Assembly (NCBI RefSeq): GCF_021044585.1
Contig: NZ_CP087998.1
Span: 1,984,001 to 2,048,000, forward strand
Source: Sulfurimonas sp. HSL-3221
GTDB taxonomy: Bacteria > Campylobacterota > Campylobacteria > Campylobacterales > Sulfurimonadaceae
Direction of reading: 5' to 3'
Length of the DNA stretch: 64,000 nucleotides
Shown: positions 63,766-64,000 of the stretch, in pieces
Numbering within the stretch: position 1 is the stretch's first letter
Layout: each line of letters starts with the position of its first letter
Translations under genes and position numbers: made by a program
Notes under the pieces: model-generated
Database searches by the model: none
What the model saw: the letters and a program-made list of their open reading frames with translations, nothing else
Told to the model about the DNA's origin: nothing

Positions 63766-64000
63766 ATGCAGGTAGTAGAACCGATAGATGAAGAGTTTAA
63801 ATTCGAAGGCCGTGCGATCGTGAGCGAAACGGATCTCAATGGGATCATTACCTTTGCCAACCGGAAGTTCTGTGAAATCTCCGGCTACACCAAAGAGGAG
63901 CTGATCGGACAGCCGCACAATATCATCCGTCACCCGGATATGCCGAAAAAGGCCTTTGAGATGATGTGGAATACCATCAAACAGGGTAATGTGTGGACCG
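63766..64000 (+). CDS. PAS-domain sensor, N-terminal part (3' end outside window)
   Basis: Seventy-eight residues are visible from an ATG at 63766. They form a PAS domain of the Aer/CetB kind: 'ETDLNGIITFANRKFCEISGYTKEELIGQPHNIIRHPDMPKKAFEMMWNTIKQG'. Such domains bind FAD or heme in aerotaxis receptors. The output domain lies outside the window, so chemotaxis receptor and c-di-GMP enzyme are both possible. The upstream 60 bases are AT-rich. Confidence 0.8.
   Translation, partial: MQVVEPIDEEFKFEGRAIVSETDLNGIITFANRKFCEISGYTKEELIGQPHNIIRHPDMPKKAFEMMWNTIKQGNVWT

Overview
The window is a densely packed, GC-rich bacterial chromosome segment that looks like a free-living, sulfur-oxidising Campylobacterota (the Sulfurimonas/Sulfuricurvum type of organism is the best guess; the genus is inference). 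Four things support this: gene order shared with Campylobacter (pssA, a phosphatidylserine-decarboxylase-like gene, ftsH, prmA) and with Helicobacter (rpoZ, pyrH, spoT, tyrS, fabX, amidase); a cbpA-hspR operon with a HAIR-type operator; a tmRNA tag (ANNTNYRPAYAVA) of the Campylobacterota kind; and a sulfide:quinone oxidoreductase at the left edge. Nearly every gene is intact. I see no prophage, insertion sequence or CRISPR array.

Layout. 1-6.8 kb: end of sqr, a small membrane protein, pepN, an EAL/HDOD signalling protein, thpR, pepP. 6.8-16 kb: serS, a MATE exporter, then a long leftward operon (PDC-sensor membrane protein, hisH, hisA, prmA, ftsH, psd-like, pssA). 16-22 kb: lipopolysaccharide genes waaC and lpxL, lgt, rsmD, a DEDDh exonuclease, murA. 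22-26.5 kb: hspR-cbpA heat-shock operon, tRNA-Pro(CGG), a low-GC gene-poor patch, purH, a response regulator with an HD-GYP domain. 26.5-30 kb: a zinc-acquisition island (small His/Cys exported protein, outer-membrane porin, ZnuA-like and ZnuB-like genes, but no ATPase gene). 30-37.9 kb: yqeY, yitT-like, trpC, TPR lipoprotein, ykgJ-like, tRNA/DNA-type methyltransferase, kdsB, rpsO, an Rrf2 regulator, a DHH phosphoesterase. 37.9-44.8 kb: the amidase-fabX-tyrS-spoT-rpoZ-pyrH cluster. 44.9-52.4 kb: central carbon block (DHOD-like, one-chain pyruvate:ferredoxin oxidoreductase, phosphofructokinase, an unrecognised P-loop protein, GAPDH). 52.4-64 kb: phoD, an HD-GYP protein, tmRNA, an OmpA-type protein with thrombospondin-type calcium repeats, guaA, nhaD, nadB, a DUF721/DciA-like protein, uvrC and the start of a PAS-domain sensor.

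How the genes fit together: most of the window is housekeeping (translation, envelope, nucleotide and amino-acid synthesis, stress response). Accessory interest lies in a set of GC-rich intergenic elements that resemble each other, a group of promoters whose -10 box sits only 5-6 bases before the ATG (predicting leaderless transcripts), a decarboxylase homologue that has lost its self-cleavage serine, the ATPase-less zinc transport locus, an uncharacterised ATP-binding protein locked between gapA and pfkA, and a foreign-looking AT-rich patch beside tRNA-Pro. I found no clear new defence or mobile system.
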